Notes under the pieces: generated by a model
Seen by the model: the letters and a program-made list of their open reading frames with translations, nothing else
Told to the model about the DNA's origin: nothing
Database searches by the model: none
In this document: piece after piece, positions 48,701-56,426 of the stretch
Numbering within the stretch: the stretch's first letter is position 1
How the letters are laid out: each line of letters opens with the position of its first letter
Assembly: GCA_944388125.1 (NCBI GenBank)
Contig: CALXHO010000001.1
Location: forward strand, 46,883 to 110,882
Direction: 5' to 3'
Origin: an uncultured Gemmiger sp.
GTDB lineage: Bacteria > Bacillota > Clostridia > Oscillospirales > Ruminococcaceae
Length of the DNA: 64,000 nucleotides
Position numbers and translations under genes: made by a program

Positions 48701-49305
48701 CGGCCTGCGGCGATCAGTTCTTCCAGGTTGTTGAACCGGGACTTGAAATACTCGGTGTCCTCTGTTCCGTCGCCGGTATCGATGGTGCGGAAGGGAGGGG
48801 TATTCAGCACGCCGTTGATCTGCGGGGCGTTCTCCCCTGCAATCACACCGCCCGTCACGCTGACGCCGCACAGCACCGCCATCACCAGGGCCAGAGGTTT
48901 GCACAGACGGGATACCGTACCCACCGCGGCAAAGGCTGCAACGATATTGACGATGAGTCCTGCCAGGTAGAGAATCAGGGTGATAAAGAAGTCCACCTCC
49001 CAGGTGGAGTCGATGCCCACAAAGGCCGCCGAGATGTAGGGGTACATCCCGTACAGGTAAAACAGGAAGGAGATGAACTGGGCAGCCGCCAGTACCGGCG
49101 CAGCCCAATGGGCTTTCTTGAGGGCAAACAATGCCACTCCGATCGCCAGTCCGATTCCCATGGCCCAAACGGCCTGCCAGGATATGCTGTCCATACTGCG
49201 CTGTACCGTACCGTACAGCAGAACATAGGCGATCACCCCCACCAGAGACAGCCCTGCGCCCAGGACTGTGAGCTTGACCGCGCGGTTCTTGAATAACTCT
49301 TTCAC
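45796..49305 (-). CDS. Membrane-anchored glycoside hydrolase family 3, reversed domain order
   Basis: 1,169 residues from a GTG start at 49305 behind GGAGG. There are four N-terminal membrane helices (about 10-160). Then comes the GH3 C-domain (about 205-500, AEGAVLLKNDNSALPL), an FnIII-like domain (about 620-720), and only then the (beta/alpha)8 GH3 N-domain (about 830-1090, YNKHIGLNDQEDL, with the probable nucleophile Asp in GIVVTDMWYG). A final membrane helix ends ARKKKQLSV. GH3 enzymes remove beta-linked glucose, xylose or GlcNAc from glycans, and this one would act at the outer face of the membrane. It has its own promoter downstream of an AgrA/AgrC-type pair. Confidence 0.88.
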   Translation of the reverse strand: MKELFKNRAVKLTVLGAGLSLVGVIAYVLLYGTVQRSMDSISWQAVWAMGIGLAIGVALFALKKAHWAAPVLAAAQFISFLFYLYGMYPYISAAFVGIDSTWEVDFFITLILYLAGLIVNIVAAFAAVGTVSRLCKPLALVMAVLCGVSVTGGVIAGENAPQINGVLNTPPFRTIDTGDGTEDTEYFKSRFNNLEELIAAGRALGEQAMAEGAVLLKNDNSALPLTASERKVSLFGIGSVDPVYGGTGSGSVDASTAPTFKAALERNGNFTVNDTLWNWYSAEEQAGYKHVMGETGPGVTGVKVIGEAPWSEVEAANSASFAQYGDAAIVVLSRVGGEGSDMPRGDRSLSTLDDVDGSAGDSTDGDYLKLSPKEMGLLQGVKAAKDAGTFKKVIVILNFANQVEADFLDDPAYGIDAALWIGTPGQTGLYTVSEILAGNVNPSGRLSTTFWRTHDQNPSLANFGTTAYEGAPDAVNSDGSPQQDKYYVVYQEGIYLGYRYTESRYEDFVMDTPNTGNYDYARTVSYPFGYGLSYTNFAYSGFGVTKDTSGTEPVYQVSVTVTNTGSTAGKETVQIYLQKPYGDYNKQNDVEAASAELVAFDKTDVLQPGQSQTLTIPVKERQFASYDAYNAGTYVITEGNYYLTAAKNAHDAVNNFLARKGYTVENTAGRMDADGNAELVTQPMAYTLDAETYSTSPATGVDITNQFSYADFNLYENKGQDSVTYMTREDWEGTTPKNWDDGVVLHWSDQIEADENKYGRQGETKVPEVDGEYPAYETYVNGEDDIISLIDLRVDENGDPIPYDDPRWDSLLDQLSWDDCVDLITFGMRRTAQIPAINKPETLDHNGPSGLTESYSANSRGLATDTNDPLKDSKAMCYPCGGILSATFNVDLMYDIGDLIGEDALWAGYNGLYGPGSNIQRTPYSGRNFEYYSEDGYLSGTICAYETAAMEGHGLYVYNKHIGLNDQEDLRRGICTWANEQSIREIYMRAFELPIIIDGTEYTTDSGETVTLKGASGVMLAFNRMGLHWSGMQKGLCTNFLRDECGMTGIVVTDMWYGTASPYMNLPQMLLAGGNLIDGMMDAEHLAACATGNRHSDVAWALRESMHRILYTVVHSNAMNGISVNTTIEHVTPWWQTALLAVQILSGVGLVASLAWCALSARKKKQLSV

Positions 49306-49464
49306 TTGTTGCCTCCTCGTTTTTTTTGCAAAGCCCGATGCCCTTTTCCAGGGTCCTGCGGGCATCGGCACAATCACATCCAGAAGGTTTCTTTGCAGGA
49401 AAAGTTTTGCCTTCTGTGTTTGGGATTCCTGCCTCCTTTCAGCGGGGATTTCGTTCTGGCAACG

Positions 49465-49493
49465 AGTATATCGGCCTTTTTCAGGCAGTTCAA
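49465..49493 (-). promoter_or_regulatory. Promoter of the GH3 gene
   Basis: Minus strand TTGAAC (49488-49493), 17-base spacer, TATACT (49465-49470). The roughly 150-base leader contains a hairpin (CCGATGCCC at 49335-49343 with GGGCATCGG at 49360-49368) just before the ribosome site, a possible control element. Nothing else is seen between 49306 and 49601. Confidence 0.7.
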
Positions 49494-49601
49494 TCGGTTT
49501 GGCCCCGTCGGTCGTTTTTGCGCCCTGGGCGGATTTTCCTTCCGGCAAGCCGCACAATTTAGCCGCATTCTGCCGCATTCTATTTGTGTGTTTCGACAGG
49601 C

Positions 49602-49644
49602 AAAAAAAGAAGCCGCACACCGGGCGGTCAAGTCCGATGTGCGG
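49602..49644 (-). terminator. Intrinsic terminator after the first AgrA/AgrC-type pair
   Basis: Arms CCGATGTGCGG (49634-49644) and CCGCACACCGG (49613-49623), one mismatch, followed on the minus strand by CTTCTTTTTTT. It separates the kinase gene from the GH3 gene, which therefore needs its own promoter. Confidence 0.85.
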
Positions 49645-49648
49645 TCTG

Positions 49649-50929
49649 TCAAGATTTTGTTGGTCCCGTTTTTTCCCGTGCGGGAAACAGGCAGCGTACC
49701 ACGGCGCATCCCTGTTCCACGCCGGAAAAGAGCTCTGCGCCGTACTTGTGCAGGATGTCGGAGATTTCTTCAGGCAGGGCACGGCCCGAACCCTGCGCCC
49801 CGCTTGTCAGCAGCACGGCGGTTTCCAGAACCACCACGCCCTGGCGGCGGTAGACCTGCAGGTCCAGCTCCCGTTGTTCCGGGTCGGCGATCTTTCCGGC
49901 CCGGGCGGCCGCCTGCTGCAAAAGGCCGGTACACAGGGTATAGAGATCGGCTTCCTCCATGAACTGGAGCTGTGCCCCGTCGGCCACACAGTGCAATCGG
50001 ATCCCCTGCTCCCGGCAGGACAGGCTCTGTTCCGCCAGGACCATGTCCAGAACATCGTGGCCGGTGGCCAGGCTGCTGTCGTAAATTTGCACCGCCTCGC
50101 TCAGGCGGGACAGGCACTGCTTCTGTTCCCCGGAAGTTCGTGCCCGTTCCAGATCTGCCAGCTGCACTTTCAGTTCATGGCAGCGGCGGTTGATCAGGGC
50201 CACATTGCGCTTGGCCGCCTCGTACCGTTCCTTCTGACTGCGGCGCAGGGCATTGGCCACCGCCAGTTCCGCCTCCGCCTGCCGCTTGACAAACAGGGTG
50301 TGCGCCAGATACAGCGCCACCAGAAGGCAGATGCCGTTCATGAGCACAAACTGATAGTTCTGGCCAAGGCCTGACGTCCCGTCCACTCCGATCTTGATGT
50401 CCGGCACGCCCTGCACCAGTTCAAACTCGATGAACAGCGCCGCCGCAATGGCCAGATGGCGGTGACCCACATGATAGTTTCCCTGGGACAAGGGCTTTGC
50501 CAGGCCCCAATAGGTCAGGGGGAGCGTTACCACCATCCAGACCAGCAGATATACCCCATAGCGGGAGACAATCCCCCACCCCAGCAGGTAATTGAGCAGC
50601 ACGCTGCTGGCATTCTGCAGGGTCTGCTGGGTCATCATGGCCCAAAGGGAGGCATACAGCACCTGAGCAGGGGTTGCGGTGGTGGTCCACAGCATCAGTA
50701 TCGCCGCCAGGATTCCCATCAGGGTGCGTATGAAGAGCGGCACGCTGATCACAAAGGACTGGATCAGCAAAAGCTGCCGTCCCACGGTAAACAGAAAAAT
50801 GGACGCCGGCAGCATCCGCAGCCAGAACCGGCTGCGGTGGGGCAAGCAGCAGCCGAATACCAGCACCTGCGCCACCATCCACAAACTGACGTAGTAGCGG
50901 CCGTCCGGCAACAGATTTGTCAGGGTCAT
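49649..50929 (-). CDS. AgrC-like membrane kinase with degenerate ATPase domain
   Basis: 426 residues with six to seven N-terminal membrane helices (about 12-225) and a coiled-coil dimerisation helix. The His region reads NRRCHELKVQLADL, like the AgrC HDLKHQ box. The N box is lost: DLYTLCTGLLQQAAARA stands where DLYALLGNGVDNAVE is found in its neighbour, and no Gly-rich G box is visible. It may bind a signal yet be unable to bind ATP. It overlaps the response regulator by 4 bases. No AgrB or AgrD gene is nearby. Confidence 0.8.
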   Translation of the reverse strand: MTLTNLLPDGRYYVSLWMVAQVLVFGCCLPHRSRFWLRMLPASIFLFTVGRQLLLIQSFVISVPLFIRTLMGILAAILMLWTTTATPAQVLYASLWAMMTQQTLQNASSVLLNYLLGWGIVSRYGVYLLVWMVVTLPLTYWGLAKPLSQGNYHVGHRHLAIAAALFIEFELVQGVPDIKIGVDGTSGLGQNYQFVLMNGICLLVALYLAHTLFVKRQAEAELAVANALRRSQKERYEAAKRNVALINRRCHELKVQLADLERARTSGEQKQCLSRLSEAVQIYDSSLATGHDVLDMVLAEQSLSCREQGIRLHCVADGAQLQFMEEADLYTLCTGLLQQAAARAGKIADPEQRELDLQVYRRQGVVVLETAVLLTSGAQGSGRALPEEISDILHKYGAELFSGVEQGCAVVRCLFPAREKTGPTKS

Positions 50930-51639
50930 TGCTGCCCACCACCTCCCAAATAGCGGTTAAAGGCGGCCAGAAGTTCCTGGCGGCAGCCCCGGCTTACCGG
51001 AAGTTCTGTCTCCCCGATTTTCAGTGTCCTCAGGCCGATCTCGGTGACCTGGGCCAGGTTGACGATGTACCAGTAATTGCCCTTGGCAAAGGGGAAATCC
51101 GCCAGCTGTTCTTCCGCGCTTTTCAATGTTCCCCGCAGGGTGTAGTCCTCCAGCTCGGTGTGGTAGCAAAGCCGTTTTTGCTGTACTTCCACATACCGGA
51201 TACTTCGCACCGGGACCCGGACCTGACGCCCTGGGCAGTCCAGCAGGATCTGCGCTTCCCTCTGCCGGTCGATCCGCCCCAGTGCCCGGGCGAACCGCAG
51301 GCGGAAGGACAGATAGGACACCGGCTTGAGAATGTAGTCCATGGCCTGCACGGAATACCCCTGAATGGCGTACTGGGTCATGTTGGTGATGAACACGAGC
51401 ACCACCTGGTCATCCAGCTGGCGCAGGCGGCGGGCTGTCTGCATTCCATCCGCGCCGGGCATTTCAATGTCCATGAAGATCAGGTCAAACCGGCTGTCAT
51501 ATCCGTTCAGCAGATCCTCCCCACGGGTGAACTGCTGCACCGAGAAGGTCTCTCCGCTCTCCTGTCCATAGCGCCGGATATAGCCATCCAGTTCCTCCCG
51601 GATGGCCGCCTCATCCTCCACAACAGCAACGCGAAACAT
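50926..51639 (-). CDS. LytTR response regulator (AgrA type)
   Basis: 237 residues. Receiver domain (about 1-120) with acidic pocket VVEDEA, phospho-acceptor Asp in LIFMDIEMPG, and the conserved Lys in YILKPVS. LytTR DNA-binding domain (about 140-235, IRYVEVQQKRLCYHT, NYWYIVNLAQVTEI). It is transcribed leftwards from 51669-51698, divergent from a paralogous regulator, so the two may cross-regulate through the shared intergenic region. Confidence 0.92.
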   Translation of the reverse strand: MFRVAVVEDEAAIREELDGYIRRYGQESGETFSVQQFTRGEDLLNGYDSRFDLIFMDIEMPGADGMQTARRLRQLDDQVVLVFITNMTQYAIQGYSVQAMDYILKPVSYLSFRLRFARALGRIDRQREAQILLDCPGRQVRVPVRSIRYVEVQQKRLCYHTELEDYTLRGTLKSAEEQLADFPFAKGNYWYIVNLAQVTEIGLRTLKIGETELPVSRGCRQELLAAFNRYLGGGGQQ

Positions 51640-51668
51640 GCTCTGTCCCCCTTTTTTACGATGCTACT

Positions 51669-51698
51669 ATTATACCAGACTGCAAAATCGTCACACAA
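51669..51698 (-). promoter_or_regulatory. Promoter of the leftward regulator pair
   Basis: Minus strand TTGTGT, 18-base spacer, TATAAT (51669-51674). Confidence 0.6.
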
Positions 51699-51761
51699 GT
51701 TCTCCGGACCGGCTGTACAGAAATGAACGGATTGCGGGACTCTCTCGCCCCGGGTCCAATC

Positions 51762-51790
51762 TTGCGGCAGATGTTTTTTCCCGATATAAT
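51762..51790 (+). promoter_or_regulatory. Promoter of the rightward regulator pair
   Basis: TTGCGG (51762-51767), 17-base spacer, TATAAT (51785-51790). The two promoters point away from each other with about 60 bases between the -35 elements. Confidence 0.75.
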
Positions 51791-51822
51791 ACAGAAAAAC
51801 GAGCGTTTATTTTTGTGCGGAG

Positions 51823-52539
51823 GTGTGTCTGGCGCTGCGTGTGGCCATTGTGGATGACGAACAGTCCTGCCGGGATCAGCTGAAAGATTACATCGGTCGG
51901 TTCAGCAAGCAGTGGCAGGTGGAATTTGAGGTCACTTCCTTTTCCAGCGGCACAGATATTGTGGAGCACTACCGTCCCGGCTGGGACATCATCCTCTTGG
52001 ATATCCGGATGGCGGGCATTGACGGCATGGAAGCCGCCCGGCGCATCCGCAGCCTGGACGAGGACGTGGTTTTGATTTTCATCACCAACATGGTCCAGTA
52101 TGCTCTGAAGGGATATGAGGTCAACGCCTACGATTTTGTGGTAAAGCCCCTCACCTATCCCGCCTTCGCCATGAAATTCCAGAAGATCACCCGATGGCTG
52201 GAACGCCGCCGGGAAAAGTACATTGTCCTTTCCGTCCCCAACGGCATGCGCCGGGAATCGGTATCCGATGTGTATTACATCGAAGTGAGCAACCACCGCC
52301 TGCTCTGCCACACGGTCGGCGGCGTCTATCCCCTGGTATCCGGCACGCTCACCGCCCTGGAAAAACAGCTGAACGATCCGGGGTTCTACCGCTGCAACAA
52401 CTGCTATCTGGTCAACATGCGCCATGTGACCGGCATCGGCGGCGATACCGTCCGGGTGGGCGGCGATGAACTGGCCGTCAGCCGGGCGCGGAAAAAAGGC
52501 TTTCTTGCCGCGCTGACACAATTTGTTGGGGGGATCTGA
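51823..52539 (+). CDS. LytTR response regulator (AgrA type)
   Basis: About 236-238 residues. Receiver domain with DDE pocket (VAIVDDEQ), phospho-acceptor Asp in IILLDIRMAG and Lys in FVVKPLT, then a LytTR domain (VYYIEVSNHRLLCHT, NNCYLVNMRHVTGI). The start is uncertain: the GTG at 51823 touches the GGAGG site, and a CTG two codons later has better spacing. It is paralogous to the leftward regulator and paired with the intact kinase that begins two bases after its stop. Confidence 0.9.
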   Translation: MCLALRVAIVDDEQSCRDQLKDYIGRFSKQWQVEFEVTSFSSGTDIVEHYRPGWDIILLDIRMAGIDGMEAARRIRSLDEDVVLIFITNMVQYALKGYEVNAYDFVVKPLTYPAFAMKFQKITRWLERRREKYIVLSVPNGMRRESVSDVYYIEVSNHRLLCHTVGGVYPLVSGTLTALEKQLNDPGFYRCNNCYLVNMRHVTGIGGDTVRVGGDELAVSRARKKGFLAALTQFVGGI

Positions 52540-52541
52540 CC

Positions 52542-53870
52542 GTGGAATGGATTATCCTGCTGAACTTTGTGACCATTTTTGTCTCCGTACTGGTGTTTGT
52601 CCTGCCAATCAACCGCGGGAAGGCCTTTGTCCCCCGGTTTGTTCTCTTTGCGGCGGCGAGCTGCGCTGTCTATGGTCTGCTCCTCTGGGGCACAGATTTC
52701 TTGTCCTTTGACGCTTACTGGTTTGTCCGCCCCTTTGCTGCCTTCGGGCTGATCTGTGCCTGCGTCAGGTTCTGTACCGGCCTGGACTGGGAGGAGACGC
52801 TGTATCTCTCCATCTGGTCCTTCCTGGCAAGGGAATTCTGTTTTGACGCCACCCAGGTGGTCACCTACTATCTGGACATCAATGTGTTTACGGACGCAGA
52901 CGGCATTGTGCTGACCCTCGTGTTTGACCTGGCGGTGCTGCTGGGGCTGTACTTTTTTGTGGCCCGCCGGCTGTCGGTGGAGGGGCATCTGGTCCTGACC
53001 CGGGAGCAGCTCCGCTCTGCCCTGCTGCTCGCCTGCCTGGTGACGGTGATCAAGCCCATCGCCATCTGGGCCCGCCAGACGGAGGGCTACAACGCCTTCA
53101 CCCTGTTCCAGGTAATCTGTGGCTTTTTTGTGATGGCGGTACTCTACTCCCGTTCCATGGAGGAAAAGCGCACCGCTGTAGAGCAGGAACTGGCCACCCA
53201 GCGGCAGCTCTGGCATCAGCGCAAGGTACAGCTGGAAGCCGCCCAGGAAAATCTGGATCTGCTCAACTGCAAGTACCATGACCTGAAACACTATATTGCC
53301 GCTCTGCGCAGCCAGAATTCTCTTCAGGATTCCGCCTCGGTTCTGGACGAGCTGGAGGAATCGGTCAAGGTCTTTGACTGCGCCGTCCGCACCGGCAATA
53401 CCATTCTGGATACCGTTCTGACCGAAAAGAGCCTTCTGTGCGAGCGCCGCCAGATCACCATGACCTGTGTGGCCGACGGAAAGCTTTTGCAGGGCATGAA
53501 CACGGTAGACCTGTACGCCCTGCTGGGCAACGGCGTGGACAATGCGGTGGAATGCGTCAGCCAGCTGAGTGACCCGGAGCGCCGGGTCATTTCCATCGAG
53601 ATTTTCCGGGTGGGGGATCTGGTCAAGATTCAGATTGAGAACTTCTATGGCCGACAGCCTCAGTTTGAGGGCGATCTGCCCGCCACCACCAAAAGCGATC
53701 GGGAGTACCATGGCTTCGGCCTGAAAAGCATTCGCCGCACCGCCGAAAAGTACGGCGGCTACATGTCGGTACAGGCGGAGGACGGGCTGTTCCTTCTGCA
53801 CATTCTTCTGCCGGCAGAGCGGGTCGTGGGCAGCGATTCTTCCGATTACGCAGAAAAATCAACCAGTTAG
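52542..53870 (+). CDS. AgrC-like sensor histidine kinase (GHKL)
   Basis: 442 residues from a GTG start behind GGGGGGAT. Six to seven membrane helices (about 1-205) are followed by a coiled coil and an intact kinase core: HDLKHYIAALR (phospho-acceptor His), N box LLGNGVDNAVECV, and G box GFGLKSIRRTAEKYGG. It is the partner of the preceding LytTR regulator. AgrC-type kinases usually sense peptides, but no peptide or AgrB gene is present here. Confidence 0.9.
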   Translation: MEWIILLNFVTIFVSVLVFVLPINRGKAFVPRFVLFAAASCAVYGLLLWGTDFLSFDAYWFVRPFAAFGLICACVRFCTGLDWEETLYLSIWSFLAREFCFDATQVVTYYLDINVFTDADGIVLTLVFDLAVLLGLYFFVARRLSVEGHLVLTREQLRSALLLACLVTVIKPIAIWARQTEGYNAFTLFQVICGFFVMAVLYSRSMEEKRTAVEQELATQRQLWHQRKVQLEAAQENLDLLNCKYHDLKHYIAALRSQNSLQDSASVLDELEESVKVFDCAVRTGNTILDTVLTEKSLLCERRQITMTCVADGKLLQGMNTVDLYALLGNGVDNAVECVSQLSDPERRVISIEIFRVGDLVKIQIENFYGRQPQFEGDLPATTKSDREYHGFGLKSIRRTAEKYGGYMSVQAEDGLFLLHILLPAERVVGSDSSDYAEKSTS

Positions 53871-53880
53871 TAGAGCTTCC

Positions 53881-54498
53881 TTGTCTTTGTATCGTTACCA
53901 GATTTCCCGCGACAATGTGGAGTACATCAATGAAAAGGTCCACGACCTCAAACATCAGGCTGCCGCGCTCAAGCAGCTTGTGATACAGAACAACTGCAGC
54001 CCTGAAATCCGGGAAAAATATGCGGACCTGGAAAAGGTGATTCAGGTTTACAACAACACAGTGCTGACGGGGAACGGCGTGCTGAATGCACTGCTGACCG
54101 AGGAAGAACACCTGTGTAGAAAGAATAACGTTCAGTTCGACTTTTCTATCAATGGGGAGACATTGGATTTCATCGACCCGGTTGACCTGTACATTCTTTT
54201 TGGCAATGCACTGGACAACGCCATCGAGAGCGTCATCAAAATCGCGGACCCTTCCAAACGGGTGATCTCCATCCACGTCAGCAGAAAGGGAAAACTGATC
54301 CACATCGAGTTTCTCAACCCCTACACCGGCCACTTGATCGTCCGCAACGGCATGCCCTGTACCAGCAAGCAGGGGAAAAATTATCACGGGTTCGGTATCA
54401 AGAGTATCCTGCACATTGCCAAAAAATACGGCGGCAATGCAGCCTTCTCCGCAGAGGACGGACAGTTCCGCCTGGCCATTCTGTTGCCCGCAAAATAA
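53881..54498 (+). CDS. Sensor-less AgrC-type kinase core, probable gene fragment
   Basis: 205 residues from a TTG, with stop codons just upstream and no ribosome site. It contains only the kinase core: VHDLKHQAAALKQ (His), N box LFGNALDNAIES and G box GFGIKSILHIAKKYGG, all intact. The membrane sensor region expected of AgrC is missing. It starts 10 bases after the full kinase. It is either a 5'-deleted paralogue or a soluble kinase made by translational coupling; the lack of a start signal favours a remnant. Confidence 0.65.
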   Translation: MSLYRYQISRDNVEYINEKVHDLKHQAAALKQLVIQNNCSPEIREKYADLEKVIQVYNNTVLTGNGVLNALLTEEEHLCRKNNVQFDFSINGETLDFIDPVDLYILFGNALDNAIESVIKIADPSKRVISIHVSRKGKLIHIEFLNPYTGHLIVRNGMPCTSKQGKNYHGFGIKSILHIAKKYGGNAAFSAEDGQFRLAILLPAK

Positions 54499-54559
54499 AG
54501 CTGCTATCCTCTGTTCCATCCGGACAGGCAGGTCGGTGTCCCGATACAAAACACAAGAA

Positions 54560-54601
54560 AACAGAACGGGAGCCCATCCATGGATGGGCTCCCATTCTGT
54601 T
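54560..54601. terminator. Bidirectional intrinsic terminator
   Basis: A 12-bp perfect stem (GGGAGCCCATCC with GGATGGGCTCCC), extended by AACAGAA/TTCTGTT, with T-rich sequence on the minus side. It lies between converging genes. Confidence 0.85.
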
Positions 54602-54617
54602 CAGAAGAAGCGGTCAG

Positions 54618-54950
54618 TTATCCGTTTGCCGGGAAGATTGTCGGCCAGACAATGACACAACCAATGAAGATACAGGAAAGGATGAATGCCATAATGCTGC
54701 CCAACATCAGGATATCCTTGAGGATTGGAGTGTAGGTCAGTTTCTTGGACACCACGCAGATGGCGATGTATGCGATCAGACCCACAATGACCAGTGCCAG
54801 ACCGACATAGGTCACAGGCGAGATATTGGTATTGATGCCGATGCCTACCGGGGGAGAAAGCAGCAGGCCGCCAATCAGTTCCAGTACCACGCCAATGCCG
54901 ATGAGGGCAAGCAGGGCATAGAAGATTGAATTGTGTTTCGGCTTAGCCAT
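54618..54950 (-). CDS. Small three-helix membrane protein
   Basis: 110 residues; the ATG at 54950 follows GGAGA and overlaps the GH3 stop by 8 bases. Membrane helices lie at about 10-32, 45-70 and 82-105. No catalytic motif. Coupling to the GH3 remnant suggests it once served that enzyme at the membrane. Family not recognised. Confidence 0.7.
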   Translation of the reverse strand: MAKPKHNSIFYALLALIGIGVVLELIGGLLLSPPVGIGINTNISPVTYVGLALVIVGLIAYIAICVVSKKLTYTPILKDILMLGSIMAFILSCIFIGCVIVWPTIFPANG

Positions 54951-56391
54951 TTGCTTCACTCTCCTTTTTCTGCTTCTTGTATGCCTTGACCATAAAGACC
55001 TCGGCGGTGATGAAGCCGGCCACGATCAGAACATTCACGACTGCCAGCACGATGATGTAGACGGGGAAGCCTTCCGAGCCGCCGCTGCTGCCCACGGTGA
55101 TGCCGTTCATGGCGCTGGAGTTGACGACGTTGTAGCAGACACGGTGCATGACCTCACGCATCAGGTTCTGGTACTTGTTCTCGTCGGTGGTGGTCAGCAG
55201 GCACATGCCGGTGGTCAGCATGGTGTCGGCGCCGGAGGAGAGCATGCCGTCGGTGAGAGTGCCGTCAGAGGTGATATCGGAAACGACGATTCCGTGGAAG
55301 TTCCACTCGTTGCGGAGGATGCCGGTGGTCATGCTGTAGTTGCCGATGGCCTTGATGTAGCCGATACGGTTCATGCCGGTCATGACGCCGTTTGCGCCGC
55401 CTTCCTTGATGGCCATCTCAAAGGCACGCAGGTAGATTTCACGGATGGACTGTTCGGTTGCCCAGGTGCAGACGTTGTTACGGTTGGTTTCCTGGTCGTT
55501 CAGGCCGATGTGCTTGATGTAGACGATCATGCCCTTGGACAGAGCGCCCTTGCACATGGCGGCTGCGCAGTAGCCGGACAGGATGGGGTCTTCGCTGAAG
55601 TACTCGTTGTTGCGGCCGGAGAAAGCGGTACGGTGCAGGTCGAAGGAAGGAGCGTACCAGCCGGTGGCGGCGGAGCGCAGGCCGTCCTCACCGATCAGCT
55701 CGCCGTAGCGCTGCTGGATATCCTTGTTCCAGGTGGTGGCGATAATCGTGCCGGAGGGGAATTCGAATGCGGCCCAGCCGTTGAGCATGTTCCACAGGCC
55801 GGCTGTACCGTCACAATCGAAGGTCTTGGGTTTGTTGATGGACTCGATCTTAGCAGTGTTGTAACCGGCGGTGGCGATCAGCTCGTGGGCCTCGCTCAGT
55901 TTGATCTGGTCGAGCAGGTCGTCCCACATGGGATCATCGTAGTCCTTGCCGCGCAGCTGGATCAGTTCCAGGTCGCCTTCCTTGCCCCAGACCACGTCCT
56001 CATTGTTTTCTGCGGAGGCTGGGATGCCGGAAGATGCCCAGCCGACCTCGTCGATCTTGGCTTTCAGATCATCGCTCAGCACATGGGTGGCGCTCAGGAC
56101 GCCGTTGGCGGAAGTCTGGGCCACATCGCCGTAAACCAGGCTGTTGTCATCCATGAGTGCCCAGTTCTCTCTGGTCAGGTAGACAGCGTCGTCGGGCGTT
56201 GCGTAGTCAAACTGGTTGGTAATGGGGTTGCCGGTGAGCAGGTCCTTGTCGATGACAGTGAAGGTGTTCACCGTGTATTCCTTGACCAGGTCCACATTGC
56301 CGTTGGCCTGAACCCCCTTGGCCTGCAGGATGTTGTTCATGGCGTCGTGGGCATCCTGGCCGATGGTGATGTAGTAGGTGCCGTCATCCAT
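54943..56391 (-). CDS. Glycoside hydrolase family 3, 5'-truncated paralogue
   Basis: 482 residues from an internal ATG; the frame stays open upstream to about 56420. It aligns along its length with the last 480 residues of the GH3 enzyme at 45796-49305 (TRENWALMDD, KHIGLNDQET, MHRVCYNVVNSSAMNG), with the probable nucleophile in GIVVSDITSDG and the same C-terminal membrane helix. The N-terminal membrane helices, GH3 C-domain and most of the FnIII domain (about 650 residues) are missing, and the sequence abuts the stop of the MATE gene. No ribosome site is seen before the ATG, so it is likely a non-functional remnant of a deletion. Confidence 0.7.
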   Translation of the reverse strand: MDDGTYYITIGQDAHDAMNNILQAKGVQANGNVDLVKEYTVNTFTVIDKDLLTGNPITNQFDYATPDDAVYLTRENWALMDDNSLVYGDVAQTSANGVLSATHVLSDDLKAKIDEVGWASSGIPASAENNEDVVWGKEGDLELIQLRGKDYDDPMWDDLLDQIKLSEAHELIATAGYNTAKIESINKPKTFDCDGTAGLWNMLNGWAAFEFPSGTIIATTWNKDIQQRYGELIGEDGLRSAATGWYAPSFDLHRTAFSGRNNEYFSEDPILSGYCAAAMCKGALSKGMIVYIKHIGLNDQETNRNNVCTWATEQSIREIYLRAFEMAIKEGGANGVMTGMNRIGYIKAIGNYSMTTGILRNEWNFHGIVVSDITSDGTLTDGMLSSGADTMLTTGMCLLTTTDENKYQNLMREVMHRVCYNVVNSSAMNGITVGSSGGSEGFPVYIIVLAVVNVLIVAGFITAEVFMVKAYKKQKKESEANG

Positions 56392-56426
56392 GATATAGGC
56401 CTTTGCACCCTTTGCGTCGTATGTTC

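Noticed and set aside
45700-49296. 1,198-codon open frame on the plus strand
   Set aside because: Antisense shadow of the GH3 gene; composition typical of reverse-complement high-GC coding sequence.
50000-54500. Search for AgrB and AgrD peptide genes beside the AgrA/AgrC-type pairs
   Set aside because: No AgrB-like membrane protease or short precursor ORF with a ribosome site was found.
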